From Rhizobium freirei PRF 81 (GTDB lineage: Bacteria; Pseudomonadota; Alphaproteobacteria; Rhizobiales; Rhizobiaceae): 64,000 bases of DNA. Made by a program: the position numbers and the translations under genes. Positions 1 through 8,458 of this stretch are shown here, one piece after another (within the stretch, counting starts at the first letter, position 1; each line of letters begins with the position of its first letter). Location of the stretch: positions 248,001 through 312,000 of the forward strand of contig NZ_AQHN01000055.1 in NCBI RefSeq assembly GCF_000359745.1, in the 5' to 3' direction. Under the pieces are notes generated by a model. The model was not told where the DNA came from and ran no database searches. It saw only the letters and a program-made list of their open reading frames with translations.

Positions 1-641
1 ATGTTGTGCGTTACCATCAGAACCGACTCGATCGGCATGCGCCCTTCGCACCACAGGTCGAGAAGGTCCGTACGAAGCGTTTCCGCGGTCAATACGTCGA
101 GCGCCGAAAAAGGCTCATCCATCAGCAGCACCTTGGGCCGAACAACAAGCGCACGGGCAAGGCCGACACGCTGGCGCATGCCGCCCGACAACTCCTTCGG
201 ATAGGCGCTTTCGAAGCCGTCGAGACCGATAAGGTCGATGGCGGCCAGCGCGCGCTTGCGGCGCTCCGCCGCAGCGACACCCTGGGCTTCGAGACCAAGT
301 TCGACATTCTGCAGCACGGTCAGCCACGGGAACAGAGCGAAGCTCTGGAAGACTACGGCAACGTCGGAATTTGGTCCAACCACCGGCCGGCCTTCGAAGG
401 TGATGTCACCTTTGCTCGGGCGGATCAGACCGGCAATTGCGCGCAGCAGCGTGGACTTGCCCGAGCCGGAGCGACCGAGCAGACCGACGATTTCATTCGG
501 ATAGAGCTGGAGGTCGACATTGTCGAGCACGACGAGCGAACCCGAAGCGCCTTTGTCGTATGTCTGGCAAACCTGCTTGGCCAGAACCAGCGGTTCGCCC
601 CTTGCGATATCGGCTTTCTTGGAGACGACAGCGTTTTCCAT
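1..641 (-). CDS. ABC transporter ATP-binding protein (nitrate/sulfonate/taurine type), partial
   Basis: ATPase subunit of an ABC importer; it would power uptake through the permease encoded just upstream at 663-2423. The sequence shows Walker A (GRSGSGKST), the signature LSGGMRQR and Walker B (VLLMDEPFSALD), in the order and spacing of the nitrate/sulfonate/bicarbonate family. The C-terminus runs off the left window edge, so the gene is incomplete. The ATG at 641 is preferred over the one at 647 because a GGAGA motif lies about 7 bases before it but abuts the other. Only 21 bases separate this start from the permease stop, so the two form an operon. No substrate-binding protein gene is visible; it may lie beyond the window. 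The substrate cannot be told from these subunits. Confidence 0.93.
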   Translation of the reverse strand, partial: MENAVVSKKADIARGEPLVLAKQVCQTYDKGASGSLVVLDNVDLQLYPNEIVGLLGRSGSGKSTLLRAIAGLIRPSKGDITFEGRPVVGPNSDVAVVFQSFALFPWLTVLQNVELGLEAQGVAAAERRKRALAAIDLIGLDGFESAYPKELSGGMRQRVGLARALVVRPKVLLMDEPFSALDVLTAETLRTDLLDLWCEGRMPIESVLMVTHN

Positions 642-662
642 GTTCATTTCTCCGATCTGTGA

Positions 663-2423
663 TTAATCGAGACGCAGGCGACGTTCAGCGAAGACGTAGA
701 GCGGCCGCCAGAGCGTTCTGTTGAAAAGGGTGACGAAGATCGACATGACGGCAATGCCGAGAATGACTCGCGGAAAATCGCCCGCTGCGGTCGCCTTCGC
801 GATGTATGATCCGAGCCCAAAGGCTTCGAGCTTCGTATCTCCCCAGCTTGCCAGCTCAGCGACGATGCTCGCATTCCAGGAGCCGCCGGAAGCCGTCAGT
901 GCCCCGGTGACGTAATAGGGGAATATTCCCGGCAGTATCGCGCGGCGCCACCAGGTCCACGAGCGGAGCCGGTAAACCGCCGATGCTTCGCGCAGATCGG
1001 TAGGGAAAGCGCTTGCCCCGGCAATCACGTTGAAAAGAATGTACCACTGCGTACCCAGCACCATCAGCGGCGACAGCCAGATGCTGGGGCTGGCACCCGT
1101 GGCAACGATCGCAATCACCGCAACCGGAAAGAGCACATTTGCAGGAAATGCGGCGAGAAACTGCGCAATCGGCTGAACCCGCTCCGCAACAGCCGGTCGC
1201 AGGCCGATCCAGACACCGAGCGGGACCCAGATCAGGCTTGCGACCGCAATCAGAACCACCACGCGGGCAAGGGTGACGAACCCGCCGGCAAAGGCGATCC
1301 AGACATCGGCCCACGACAGCGTCTGGCTGAGATAGGATGCGATGACCCAGATGCTCCATGCGCCAATGGCGGCGATCAGCGAGAACCAGCAGAAATCGAT
1401 AAGTCCGCTGACAGCACTCTGTTCGCCCCGGCTCTTCGCAATCGCTCTCGGCGCAGACCGGAACCGCAGCAGAAACAATGCGTTCCATACCGCGGCAAAT
1501 GGCGCGGTCACATGCTTCAAAAGGCGTGTGCGGCGGATCAGCGAATAGACCCAGGAACGCGGCTTCTGCTGGCCGGCGGTCTGCTCGAAACGGAACTTGT
1601 CTGCCCAGGCGACGATGGGGCGGAAGAGCAGCTGATCGTAGAGCAGGATCACGATTGCCATCGCGAGCACAGCCCAGCCGACGGAAACGAAATCCTGTTT
1701 GTCGATGGCAAGCGCCAGCCAGGAACCGAGGCCCGGAAGCTGCACGGTGGTATCGCCAACCGTGATCGCCTCCGAAGCGACGACAAAAAACCAACCGCCG
1801 GACATCGACATCATCGTATTCCAAACGAGACCAGGCGCCGCAAAGGGTGCCTCCAGCCGCCAGAAGCGCTGCCAGGCGGACAGGCGGAACCCGCGGCTGA
1901 CTTCATCGAGATCGCGCGGCACCGTCCGTAGCGACTGATAGAAGGAAAAAGCCATGTTCCATGCCTGGCTGGTGAAGATCGCAAAGATCGAAGCGCACTC
2001 GGCCCCCATCTGGCTTCCGGGAAACAGGCCCATGAAGAAGGTCACCGTGAATGTAAGGAAGCCGAGTACCGGCACCGACTGCAGGATGTCGAGAGCCGGA
2101 ATGATGATCTTTTCGGCGCGCCGGCTCTTCGCGGCAAGCGTTGCAACCACGAAAGTGAAGATGAGCGAGGCAACGATCGCCGCCATCATGCGCAGCGTCG
2201 TGCGCAGCGCATATTCAGGCAGATAGGCAGGATCGAGCGAAATCGGCGCAGTGGAGAGGCTCGATAGCGGCGCCCGCATCTCGCCCACCCCATGAAGGGT
2301 GAGATAGGCTGCGGCAGCGATGAAGGCGAAGGCGGCGAGATCGTAGCCATTCGGCAGGATGCGTGCGCCAGCCAACGCGGCAACCGCACTGCGCTCGCGT
2401 CGATCATTGGCAAGGAAAACCAT
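663..2423 (-). CDS. ABC transporter permease, fused double BPD-type domain
   Basis: Inner-membrane permease of 586 residues, about twice the usual length of a nitrate/taurine-type permease. It contains two successive membrane halves, roughly residues 20-280 and 330-580. Each half has several hydrophobic segments and an EAA-like loop (EVSRGFRLSAWQRFWRLEAP in the first, EASAVYRLRSWTWWRRAILP in the second). A single polypeptide thus probably supplies both halves of the channel. It is followed directly by its ATPase. The ATG start lies beyond a 2424-2514 gap from a small upstream gene. Family and role are clear; the substrate is not. Confidence 0.92.
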   Translation of the reverse strand: MVFLANDRRERSAVAALAGARILPNGYDLAAFAFIAAAAYLTLHGVGEMRAPLSSLSTAPISLDPAYLPEYALRTTLRMMAAIVASLIFTFVVATLAAKSRRAEKIIIPALDILQSVPVLGFLTFTVTFFMGLFPGSQMGAECASIFAIFTSQAWNMAFSFYQSLRTVPRDLDEVSRGFRLSAWQRFWRLEAPFAAPGLVWNTMMSMSGGWFFVVASEAITVGDTTVQLPGLGSWLALAIDKQDFVSVGWAVLAMAIVILLYDQLLFRPIVAWADKFRFEQTAGQQKPRSWVYSLIRRTRLLKHVTAPFAAVWNALFLLRFRSAPRAIAKSRGEQSAVSGLIDFCWFSLIAAIGAWSIWVIASYLSQTLSWADVWIAFAGGFVTLARVVVLIAVASLIWVPLGVWIGLRPAVAERVQPIAQFLAAFPANVLFPVAVIAIVATGASPSIWLSPLMVLGTQWYILFNVIAGASAFPTDLREASAVYRLRSWTWWRRAILPGIFPYYVTGALTASGGSWNASIVAELASWGDTKLEAFGLGSYIAKATAAGDFPRVILGIAVMSIFVTLFNRTLWRPLYVFAERRLRLD

Positions 2424-2514
2424 GCATAACCCCTTGAAAACAGGATGTTACCAGTAGTGCGCATCCGCATTGCGCTGCATTTGCAACGCCGCGGGATACG
2501 CTTGACGGAAAGGT

Positions 2515-2745
2515 CTAGGCCGCTCGACGACTGTCATCCTCATCGGAGACGGCATTGCCTTCGGTCGTCCAAAAGCACTCCTGCTTCCCTGTCTGGGGAT
2601 TGGTGTGCCAGACGGCGACCAGGCGCGGACGTCGCGAAGACGTGGTCCAGACGGGCGACGGCGAAAAAGCCGCAGCAGCCGGGACAGGTGCGGTGGAAAA
2701 CTTGGTTGCGAATCTGCGTTCGCGGAAAAGAATGACGTTGTTCAT
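2515..2745 (-). CDS. Small conserved hypothetical protein
   Basis: A 76-residue protein with a basic N-terminus (MNNVILFRERRF), a Pro/Ala/Ser-rich middle and a C-terminal stretch, PRLVAVWHTNPQTGKQECFW, that looks like a small folded module. The start is well supported: a near-perfect Shine-Dalgarno GGAGGTGA lies three bases before the ATG. It precedes the ABC permease on the same strand with a gap of about 90 bases. I do not recognise a function. The C-terminal motif resembles small rhizobial hypothetical proteins I have seen, but that is from memory. Confidence 0.7.
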   Translation of the reverse strand: MNNVILFRERRFATKFSTAPVPAAAAFSPSPVWTTSSRRPRLVAVWHTNPQTGKQECFWTTEGNAVSDEDDSRRAA

Positions 2746-3536
2746 GGCTCACCTCCATGATCTGCTTGTCGGCAGATCCGTGGGCGAGCCGAACAGGACA
2801 GGCTATGCCGTACCGTCGGTCGCCCGGCGATTGCCGGAAGCGGTCCAGGTTGTTGCGATAGCCATCCGGATGCGGCTCGACGCCACAACCGGACAGCGAC
2901 TAGGGTAGCTGTCCATTTGCTTCTTGTTCTGTTGTTTCGTTAGCCGTTGCAGCTTGTTGCGCAGGCAGAGCCGTCTTGTCACACCCCTCCTGGAGCGTCA
3001 ATCAAGCGATGGTGCAGTGCAACTATACCAAGGTATAGGCTTTGAAATTTCGGAGCCATCGAGCTTTGCCGTTCGCACAAAAAAACATGACTTTAGGGGA
3101 GTTTAGGGCGCTGGCGGAACTTTAGGATCGCCGACCTTGCGGAACGGTTTTTGTCGGAAATTCCCGATTGGTCCGTATGGCTCCTGCATTCAACCCGTGA
3201 AGAAGCGGCCGTCCATGGCAGCCCCAAATAGGCCGACCTTCGATTCCAGCTGCCGCCAGGCACAAGATGCGCTCGGCCAGTTCCAGGCCTCGCCAGACAA
3301 TATCGACCGGATGTCCGATCCCAGCCTCGCAGACAGGCTTTCGGCCGCAAATTCGGCAATGCTGCGCCATAGCGACAAGGCCTGCGTCTTTGTGCGCGGG
3401 GTCAGCAAAACCAATCTCGATTTCGAAGTCGACCGATGGCTGTCACGCGTCCCGCCAGGGCGCGGCGACATAAGGTCTCTATTGCTGAGGTTCATAAAAG
3501 GGCGGGTTTCTGAGGACAGTGTCAGAGCGATGTAAA
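2746..3536. other. Gene-free stretch with one palindrome
   Basis: No reading frame here has both a ribosome binding site and a plausible protein. Frames on both strands overlap each other, and one runs into the tRNA. The only structured element seen is an inverted repeat at 3023-3038, CTATACC-AA-GGTATAG, 7 bp per arm. It could be an operator, but it lies almost 300 bases upstream of the nearest start codon. Confidence 0.5.
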
Positions 3537-3612
3537 TGGTGGGCCCGGAGGGACTCGAACCCCCAACCAAGCGGTTATGAGCCGCCGGCTCTAACCATTG
3601 AGCTACAGGCCC
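3537..3612 (-). tRNA. tRNA with CAU anticodon, probably tRNA-Ile2
   Basis: A complete 76-nt cloverleaf with the CCA end encoded. The acceptor arms are GGGCCTG and the matching 3' strand, the anticodon loop is CTCATAA, and the T-arm reads GGGGG-TTCGAGT-CCCTC. The anticodon stem and loop (GCGGCTCATAACCGC) and the C4-C5 pairs of the acceptor resemble E. coli tRNA-Ile2, whose wobble C is converted to lysidine by TilS. Elongator tRNA-Met normally has a different stem. A Met assignment by simple anticodon reading would be the alternative. It stands alone; the next gene is divergent. Confidence 0.92.
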
Positions 3613-3774
3613 GGCACGAGAACAGGATTCCCGCGCTAGAGGCTCCGAAGCAATGGTTCCCCGGAAGCCGACTTGGCTCTAACCCAATTTCTCTTTTCGG
3701 ACAAGGGACTGCCGTAATACCTTCACAATCAATCAGCAAAAGCGAAACTCGAGGGATTATCAACCAAGGAACGA

Positions 3775-4521
3775 ATGATGCTACGGACGAAAACCAGAGA
3801 TTTTGCTCTTGCCGCTCTTGTCAGCGCCACTTTCTTCATGCCCGCCGCCACTGCCTTTGCCGAAGATGCCAAGCCCCACGAAGCGGTCATCACGGTCACC
3901 GGCGAGGGACATGCGGCAGTCGCGCCCGACATGGCGGTGGTAACGCTTGCAGTCGTCCAGCAGGCAAAGACGGCGCAGGAAGCACTCGAGCAGAACAACA
4001 AGGCCTTGGGCGCCGTTCTAGTGACGCTGAAGGAGAGCGGCATCGCCGAGCGCGACCTGCAGACCTCGGGTTTCTCCGTCCAGCCGCAATATACCTATCC
4101 GAACGAAAAGGATGGTCACACCCAGCCGCCGGTCCTGACCGGCTATCAGGTGACAAACGGCCTGACCGTTCGGGTGCGTGATCTCTCCAAGCTCGGCGGA
4201 CTGCTCGACCAGGCGATCAAGCTCGGCATCAACCAGGGCGGGGATATTCAGTTCACCAACGACAAGCCGAACGCCGTCCTTGAAGAGGCTCGCAAGATGG
4301 CAGTCGCCGATGCAGCCGCAAAAGCGAAGACTTTGACGGACGCTGCCGGCGTCAAGCTCGGCCGCGTCATCGCAATCCATGAAGGTGGCGTCGCCGCCCC
4401 GCCGCAGCCCTATATGCGCGCCATGGCTGCCGCGGCCCCGATGGACAAGGCCGTTGCCGTCGCCACCGGCGAGAACGAATACAACGCGTCGGTGAGTATC
4501 ACCTACGCGATCCAGCAGTAA
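3775..4521 (+). CDS. SIMPL domain (DUF541) periplasmic protein, BP26/Omp28-like
   Basis: A 248-residue exported protein. Residues 1-29 form a signal peptide ending TAFA-EDA. The rest is one SIMPL domain, opening with ITVTGEGHAAVAPDMAVVTL and containing the repeat-like GYQVTNGLTVRVRDLSKLGGLLDQA and a C-terminal SVSITYAIQQ strand. Length and motifs match the Brucella BP26/Omp28 immunogen family, which forms oligomeric channel-like rings; the exact role is unknown. Two adjacent ATGs (3775 and 3778) are possible, with AAGGA five to eight bases before them. It appears monocistronic, with a repeat element directly downstream. Confidence 0.92.
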   Translation: MMLRTKTRDFALAALVSATFFMPAATAFAEDAKPHEAVITVTGEGHAAVAPDMAVVTLAVVQQAKTAQEALEQNNKALGAVLVTLKESGIAERDLQTSGFSVQPQYTYPNEKDGHTQPPVLTGYQVTNGLTVRVRDLSKLGGLLDQAIKLGINQGGDIQFTNDKPNAVLEEARKMAVADAAAKAKTLTDAAGVKLGRVIAIHEGGVAAPPQPYMRAMAAAAPMDKAVAVATGENEYNASVSITYAIQQ

Positions 4522-4530
4522 CTAAAACAA

Positions 4531-4625
4531 TTCCAGGAAAAGTGCGCAGCGGTTTTCCGTCCGGAATTGCGGGAAACCAGAAGATGGAGCGGTTCTCGGA
4601 TCTCGCGAAGAACCGAACCACTCCA
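4531..4625 (-). repeat. RIME-like intergenic repeat, copy A (degenerate)
   Basis: The segment 4531-4573 is the reverse complement of the core shared with two other copies here, at 40669-40770 and 63740-63787. The core reads roughly CGCAWTTCCGGACRGAAAACC then GCTGCGCRCTTTTCCTG. The following part to about 4625, with GAGCGGTTCT and AGAACCG arms, is a weak match to the second palindrome of the 40.7-kb copy. It resembles the Rhizobium intergenic mosaic elements (RIME) known from rhizobia. It lies just after the SIMPL gene. Confidence 0.75.
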
Positions 4626-4719
4626 AAACAAAACCGCCCTTCGCCCAGATCCCTTGAGGTCGAGCAAAGGGCGGTTCCGCGGCCCCCGCCAATAAGGCGA
4701 AAAGGTCAGAAAATGAAGA

Positions 4720-4740
4720 ACGGGCGCACTTGGCGCCCGT
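4720..4740 (-). terminator. Intrinsic terminator after the first secreted small protein
   Basis: An 8-bp perfect stem (ACGGGCGC / GCGCCCGT) closes a 5-base loop, followed on the minus strand by TCTTCATTTTC. It starts five bases past the stop codon of the gene at 4746-5090. Confidence 0.75.
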
Positions 4741-4745
4741 TGTGT

Positions 4746-5090
4746 TTATCGGCGACCGAGCATCGGGCAGCCGCGAACATTGGCAAACATCATCGTATCG
4801 GGACCGCGACGACCGAAGCCATCAACGACGACACGACGCGGCGTTACATCCACGACACGGGCGCGGCGCAGGCCATAGCTGCGGGCGACATCCAAAGCCT
4901 CACGCGGATCGCAGCCACGGCGACGATCGAAACGCGGCGGCGGGTTGTCGTAATCCGGCGGTGGCGGCCGATGACGGCCCGGACCGACATAGATGTCCAA
5001 GTTCTGTGCGGAAGCGAAATCCGCCGTGCCGGTCAGCGCAGTAACTGCGATGGCGATGGCGACCCCCAACTTAGCCAGCAATTGTCTCAT
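4746..5090 (-). CDS. Small secreted protein, paralogue 1 of a tandem pair
   Basis: A 114-residue protein with a signal peptide (MRQLLAKLGVAIAIAVTALT, cleaved near ASA-QN). A proline-rich stretch (GRHRPPPPDYDNPPP) follows, then a compact domain with two cysteines (RRGCDPREAL and NVRGCPM) around RRARVVDVTPRRVVVDGFGR. The domain is repeated almost exactly in the neighbouring gene at 5347-5652. The two cysteines may form a disulfide in the periplasm. The start at 5090 has GGAG six bases upstream; upstream ATGs lack a site. The function is unknown to me. Confidence 0.82.
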   Translation of the reverse strand: MRQLLAKLGVAIAIAVTALTGTADFASAQNLDIYVGPGRHRPPPPDYDNPPPRFDRRRGCDPREALDVARSYGLRRARVVDVTPRRVVVDGFGRRGPDTMMFANVRGCPMLGRR

Positions 5091-5263
5091 TCTGTTCTCC
5101 ATAGTGCAAAAAGGCTCCTCCCTCTTGCCAGCAACATATGCCGAGCGAGTGCCCATGAGGTAAAGGTGCGATACTGAACACGCTCAGAATCGGCCATTCA
5201 TCCATTACTCAAGTACAATGAACGCCAAAGCTACACCAGACGTTCGATGATAGCACAGCTTGA

Positions 5264-5295
5264 TAAAACAAGGCCGCCTCGCTTGCCGAGGCGGC
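5264..5295 (-). terminator. Intrinsic terminator after the second secreted small protein
   Basis: The stem GCCGCCTC / GAGGCGGC (5273-5280 with 5288-5295) is followed on the minus strand by CTTGTTTTATC. It lies about 50 bases past the stop of the gene at 5347-5652. Confidence 0.75.
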
Positions 5296-5346
5296 TTCGG
5301 ATCTACCGAATAGGTGTGGAAAACCTGGGCAATCCAGTTACCGCCA

Positions 5347-5652
5347 TTAGCGGCGGATGAGCGGGCAACCCCGCACGTTGGCGAAAACGATCCGATCCGG
5401 ACCGCGACGGCCGAAACCTTCGACAACGACACGGCGCGGCGTGATATTGTCGATGCGGGCGCGGCGCATGCCCATGTCGCGCGCCTTCTGAACAGCCAGA
5501 ACCGGCGAGCACGAACGGCCGCGATAGTGCTCGTAGCGAGCCTGCTGGATGCCAGGATGGAAATCATTGGCCGATGCCGTGACAGCGGTTGCAGAAATGG
5601 CGCCGAGCGCGATGAGTGCCGCAATACCTGCTTTGGCAAAAAGATTGGTCAT
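5347..5652 (-). CDS. Small secreted protein, paralogue 2 of a tandem pair
   Basis: A 101-residue protein with a signal peptide (MTNLFAKAGIAALIALGAIS, cleavage near ASA-ND) and the same C-terminal domain as 4746-5090: a Cys in RGRSCSPVLAVQKA, then RRARIDNITPRRVVVEGFGR, then NVRGCPL. It lacks the proline-rich insert of its paralogue. The start at 5652 has a strong AAGGAG site. It lies upstream of its paralogue on the same strand but has its own terminator, so the two are probably separate transcripts arisen by duplication. The conserved block resembles small exported rhizobial proteins of unknown function. Confidence 0.82.
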   Translation of the reverse strand: MTNLFAKAGIAALIALGAISATAVTASANDFHPGIQQARYEHYRGRSCSPVLAVQKARDMGMRRARIDNITPRRVVVEGFGRRGPDRIVFANVRGCPLIRR

Positions 5653-5823
5653 GGGTGTTTCTCCTTCTAATCCTTGCTGCGGATTGTTGCCATCCCGATA
5701 TCCGGCTCGACGCCTTTGGGATTGAGGACACGTTATGTCGGTCAAGCTGAACCGAACGCGAACTGGTCATTCAGATTGTATTCATGGCGGTTAACGATCG
5801 GTAAACGGCAGAGTTGCAGCAGA

Positions 5824-6249
5824 TCAGGCGGAAAGATGCAGGACGATTTCGCGCCGGTGCGGCCGGTCGCGATGCTCGAAGAGATAGATTCCCTGCCATG
5901 TGCCGAGCGCCAGGCGGCCATTCATGACCGGAATGCCGATCGAGACTTGCGTCAATGCAGCCTTGATATGCGCGGGCATATCGTCCGGCCCCTCCGTCGT
6001 GTGCACGATCCAGCGCATCGACGGATCGGAACACGGCGGCACCAGCCGGCGGAAGAAGGCGTTGAGGTCCGTCTTCACATCGGGATCCGCATTTTCCTGG
6101 ATTAGCAGCGAGCAGGATGTATGCCGTACGAAAACGGTCAAAAGCCCCTCGCCGCCACCGGCCGCAGTCCGCGTGAACTGCGCCGCCTGATCGGTGAACT
6201 CGTAAAGCCCCTGACCGCGAGTGGCCAGCGTGATGACAGTTTGCGGCAT
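5824..6249 (-). CDS. YjbQ family protein (UPF0047)
   Basis: A 141-residue cytosolic protein of the YjbQ/UPF0047 family, sometimes annotated as secondary thiamine-phosphate synthase because members can replace ThiE weakly. Family signatures seen are GLLTVFVRHTSCSLLIQENA, the centre HTTEGPDDMPAHIKA, and GTWQGIYLFEHRDRPHRREI near the end, which carry the metal-binding histidines. The inner ATG at 6249 gives the usual family length; an upstream ATG at 6276 would add nine residues. It seems to be a single gene. Confidence 0.9.
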   Translation of the reverse strand: MPQTVITLATRGQGLYEFTDQAAQFTRTAAGGGEGLLTVFVRHTSCSLLIQENADPDVKTDLNAFFRRLVPPCSDPSMRWIVHTTEGPDDMPAHIKAALTQVSIGIPVMNGRLALGTWQGIYLFEHRDRPHRREIVLHLSA

Positions 6250-6336
6250 GGCTTTTCCCGACAATGGCAATGGCAATGGCGATCCACATCACCTCGGGCG
6301 CAACCGCCGCATTGTCAAGGCCGCGCAGTCTGGCAC

Positions 6337-6690
6337 CTATGCTTCGACAATAATGCGGAAGCCGCCGTAGATCATGCGCTTGCCATCGAAGGGCATGTTC
6401 TGCATCTCGTCCTTAAGGCGAGGATCTGCCATGACTTTTTCCAGGATCTCGTCCCGGCTCTGCCTGGATTCATAAGTGATCCAGGAGAAAACCACGACTT
6501 CATCTTCCGTCGCCTGGACTGCACGCGGGAAAGAGGTCAGTTTGCCATAGGGAACGTCATCTCCCATCGCCTCGACATAGCTGAGCGCGCCATATTCCCT
6601 CCAGACCTTCCCCGCCTTGTTCGCCAGCGTTTTGTAAGCCTCGATCTTGTCTTTCGGCACAGCGACAATAAAACCATCGACATAGGACAT
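6337..6690 (-). CDS. DUF1428 family protein
   Basis: A 117-residue protein recognisable as DUF1428 from MSYVDGFIVAVPKDKIEAYK at the start and the end KRMIYGGFRIIVEA, with VVFSWITYESR in the middle. The family has a dimeric alpha-beta barrel (ferredoxin-like) fold related to NIPSNAP and antibiotic monooxygenase domains; no activity is assigned. The start at 6690 has AGGAG six bases before it. An upstream in-frame extension is unlikely. It is convergent with nothing and divergent from the acetyltransferase at 6834. Confidence 0.9.
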   Translation of the reverse strand: MSYVDGFIVAVPKDKIEAYKTLANKAGKVWREYGALSYVEAMGDDVPYGKLTSFPRAVQATEDEVVVFSWITYESRQSRDEILEKVMADPRLKDEMQNMPFDGKRMIYGGFRIIVEA

Positions 6691-6833
6691 TTCCATCTCC
6701 TTTGCTCTATGTTCGCGTTCGAAGGACGATCGACCGCGGCAATATCCGACATAGAGCACACACTTTCTTTGGCCACCTAGCGCCTGCCCGGGGCGCGGCG
6801 GAAGTAGCGGTACTGCCAGCCGGGAGGATACAC

Positions 6834-7226
6834 ATGCAAATTGAATTCAGAGATGACCCAGATCCTGGAAACGAAGCCCTAAATACGCTCTGGGCAAACG
6901 CATGGGATGCCCGCTCCGCTCGGGATTTTTCGCCGATCCTGTCGCGAAGCCTCGCCCATGTCGGCGCATTTGCAGGCACTCAGCTGGTAGGTTTTGTGAA
7001 TGTCGCCTGGGATGGCGGCATTCATGCCTTCATTCTCGACATCTGCGTGGATCGCGAATTTCGAAGGCAGGGCATCGCAAGCGGCCTTCTCCAAAGGGCG
7101 AAGATCCTGACTCGCGACCGGGGCGCTGAATGGCTGCATGTGGATTTCGAACCGCATCTTATCAATTTTTATCGCCGCACCGGTTTTGCGCCTACCGAAG
7201 CGGGCCTGATGAGACTGCGCGATTGA
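6834..7226 (+). CDS. GNAT family N-acetyltransferase
   Basis: A 130-residue acetyltransferase of the GNAT fold. The acetyl-CoA binding motif A is visible as ILDICVDREFRRQGIASGLL (Q/RxxGxG/A type), followed by a C-terminal NFYRRTGFAPTEAGLM typical of motif B. The start at 6834 is decided by GGGAGGA six bases upstream. The acceptor substrate is unknown. It is divergent from the DUF1428 gene with about 140 bases between them, so the two could share a control region. Confidence 0.92.
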   Translation: MQIEFRDDPDPGNEALNTLWANAWDARSARDFSPILSRSLAHVGAFAGTQLVGFVNVAWDGGIHAFILDICVDREFRRQGIASGLLQRAKILTRDRGAEWLHVDFEPHLINFYRRTGFAPTEAGLMRLRD

Positions 7227-7645
7227 GACCACATCATGATCTTTCGAGAAAGTATCAGGCGGATGCACGAGTTTGCAGGTGCAGCCGGTAGCCCGCAGCC
7301 GTCAGTTGGTTCTCGATAAGGCAGCACACCAGACTTCCCTTAGAGATACGGCGCGCAACCAGTGAGCGGTGCATGAGCGCGGAGCCCCGTCCCGGCACGG
7401 CCAAGCCGGATCGCTAGATCAAGACCGCGGGACTGAAAGTCCGGGCACTGACAGCCGAAGGCCATCTTGAATTCGATATCCGGATGCCAGTGGCAAAAAA
7501 TCCGGCGATCGAGATGTCAGCCGTTGGCTGGAAAACTCCGGGGAAACAGAAACTGCGATACCTCGAACCGGCACCCTTGCACGGAGAGACACGCTTCAGA
7601 TGTGCCAGAAACTCCTTGCCTTGGTTCGTTCAAATGTGCCGATTG
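7227..7645. other. Gene-free stretch
   Basis: About 420 bases between convergent genes. No open frame with a start site, no strong hairpin and no repeat seen on either strand. Confidence 0.5.
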
Positions 7646-8377
7646 TCACGTTCGATGTTGTCTCAACTGGAGATTCCCCTCGGCCGATAGATCAAATCGC
7701 GGCGACGACGAACTGAGTATTCCTCGTCTGGTCTGCAACGACCAGACGGCAGCCAGCTCAGCCGCAATCGCATCGATCAGGCGCGGTACGTCGCGGCTTG
7801 CCGAGCCGTGCAAGGCCTCGGCCACGATCAGCACGGATCGCGTATCCTCGCGCACAGCGGAAAGACCGCTTTGCCGGTTGGTCCAGCGTCGGGCATGAGC
7901 TTGTCCGGCCGTGTCTGCGAAGATGACCTCACGGGGTTCCGGGTGCTCTGTCTCGCCGGAAAAGGTCAGATAGGACTCGCTGCCGTGCGCATGGCGCACC
8001 TCAAGATCGCCCGAGACCTTTTGACGGTCGAAGACGGCGACGGGAATGGCGAAGGCGATGGAAACGGCATTGCAGAGATCGACGAGGGGATGCAGCCGCG
8101 GCAGCGATCCCTCCTGGCGAAAGCGACGCAGCAAAGCCTCCGAAGCGCAGCGATATTGCGTGGGCTTCATTCCCATTTTCGAAAAGGCACGCCGCCAGGC
8201 TTGAATTTCCGGCATTTCGCTTTCGCCGCCCTGCGCCAGCCGCTCAGCAGCGACTGTATGATAATGGGCCACGCGTTCCGTGACGGTGACATCGGCGGTG
8301 ATTCCTTCGGCGAACAATACGCCGGGAACCAGCTCTGGAAACTCGCTCCACATCTCGTTCGAATGACGGAAATACAT
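7646..8377 (-). CDS. B3/B4 domain protein (PheRS beta B3/4-like)
   Basis: A 243-residue stand-alone B3/B4 domain, the module that in phenylalanyl-tRNA synthetase beta chains helps editing. Free-standing copies may bind or edit misacylated tRNA, but this is not established. Diagnostic parts seen are AWRRAFSKMGMKPTQYRCAS, LPRLHPLVDLCNAVSIAFAIPVAVFD and a late RRWTNRQSGLSAV. The start at 8377 has AAGGAG with good spacing; a 16-residue upstream extension lacks one. It follows the AraC regulator gene by about 80 bases on the same strand and probably belongs with it. Confidence 0.9.
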   Translation of the reverse strand: MYFRHSNEMWSEFPELVPGVLFAEGITADVTVTERVAHYHTVAAERLAQGGESEMPEIQAWRRAFSKMGMKPTQYRCASEALLRRFRQEGSLPRLHPLVDLCNAVSIAFAIPVAVFDRQKVSGDLEVRHAHGSESYLTFSGETEHPEPREVIFADTAGQAHARRWTNRQSGLSAVREDTRSVLIVAEALHGSASRDVPRLIDAIAAELAAVWSLQTRRGILSSSSPRFDLSAEGNLQLRQHRT

Positions 8378-8458
8378 GACTTCTCCTTCTGCAGTCTCGC
8401 TTGGCGTTGCAGAAAACCTCGTCATCGTCGCGCGGTCTTGAATGAAATTGCAGAGGTA

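Noticed and set aside
3122..3370. Minus-strand frame with HCRICGRKPVC, like a zinc finger
   Set aside because: No ribosome site, overlaps other frames and shows no consistent coding pattern.
3190..3570. Minus-strand frame starting MVGGSSPSGPT
   Set aside because: This start is the usual false translation through a tRNA 3' half; it overlaps the tRNA at 3537-3612.
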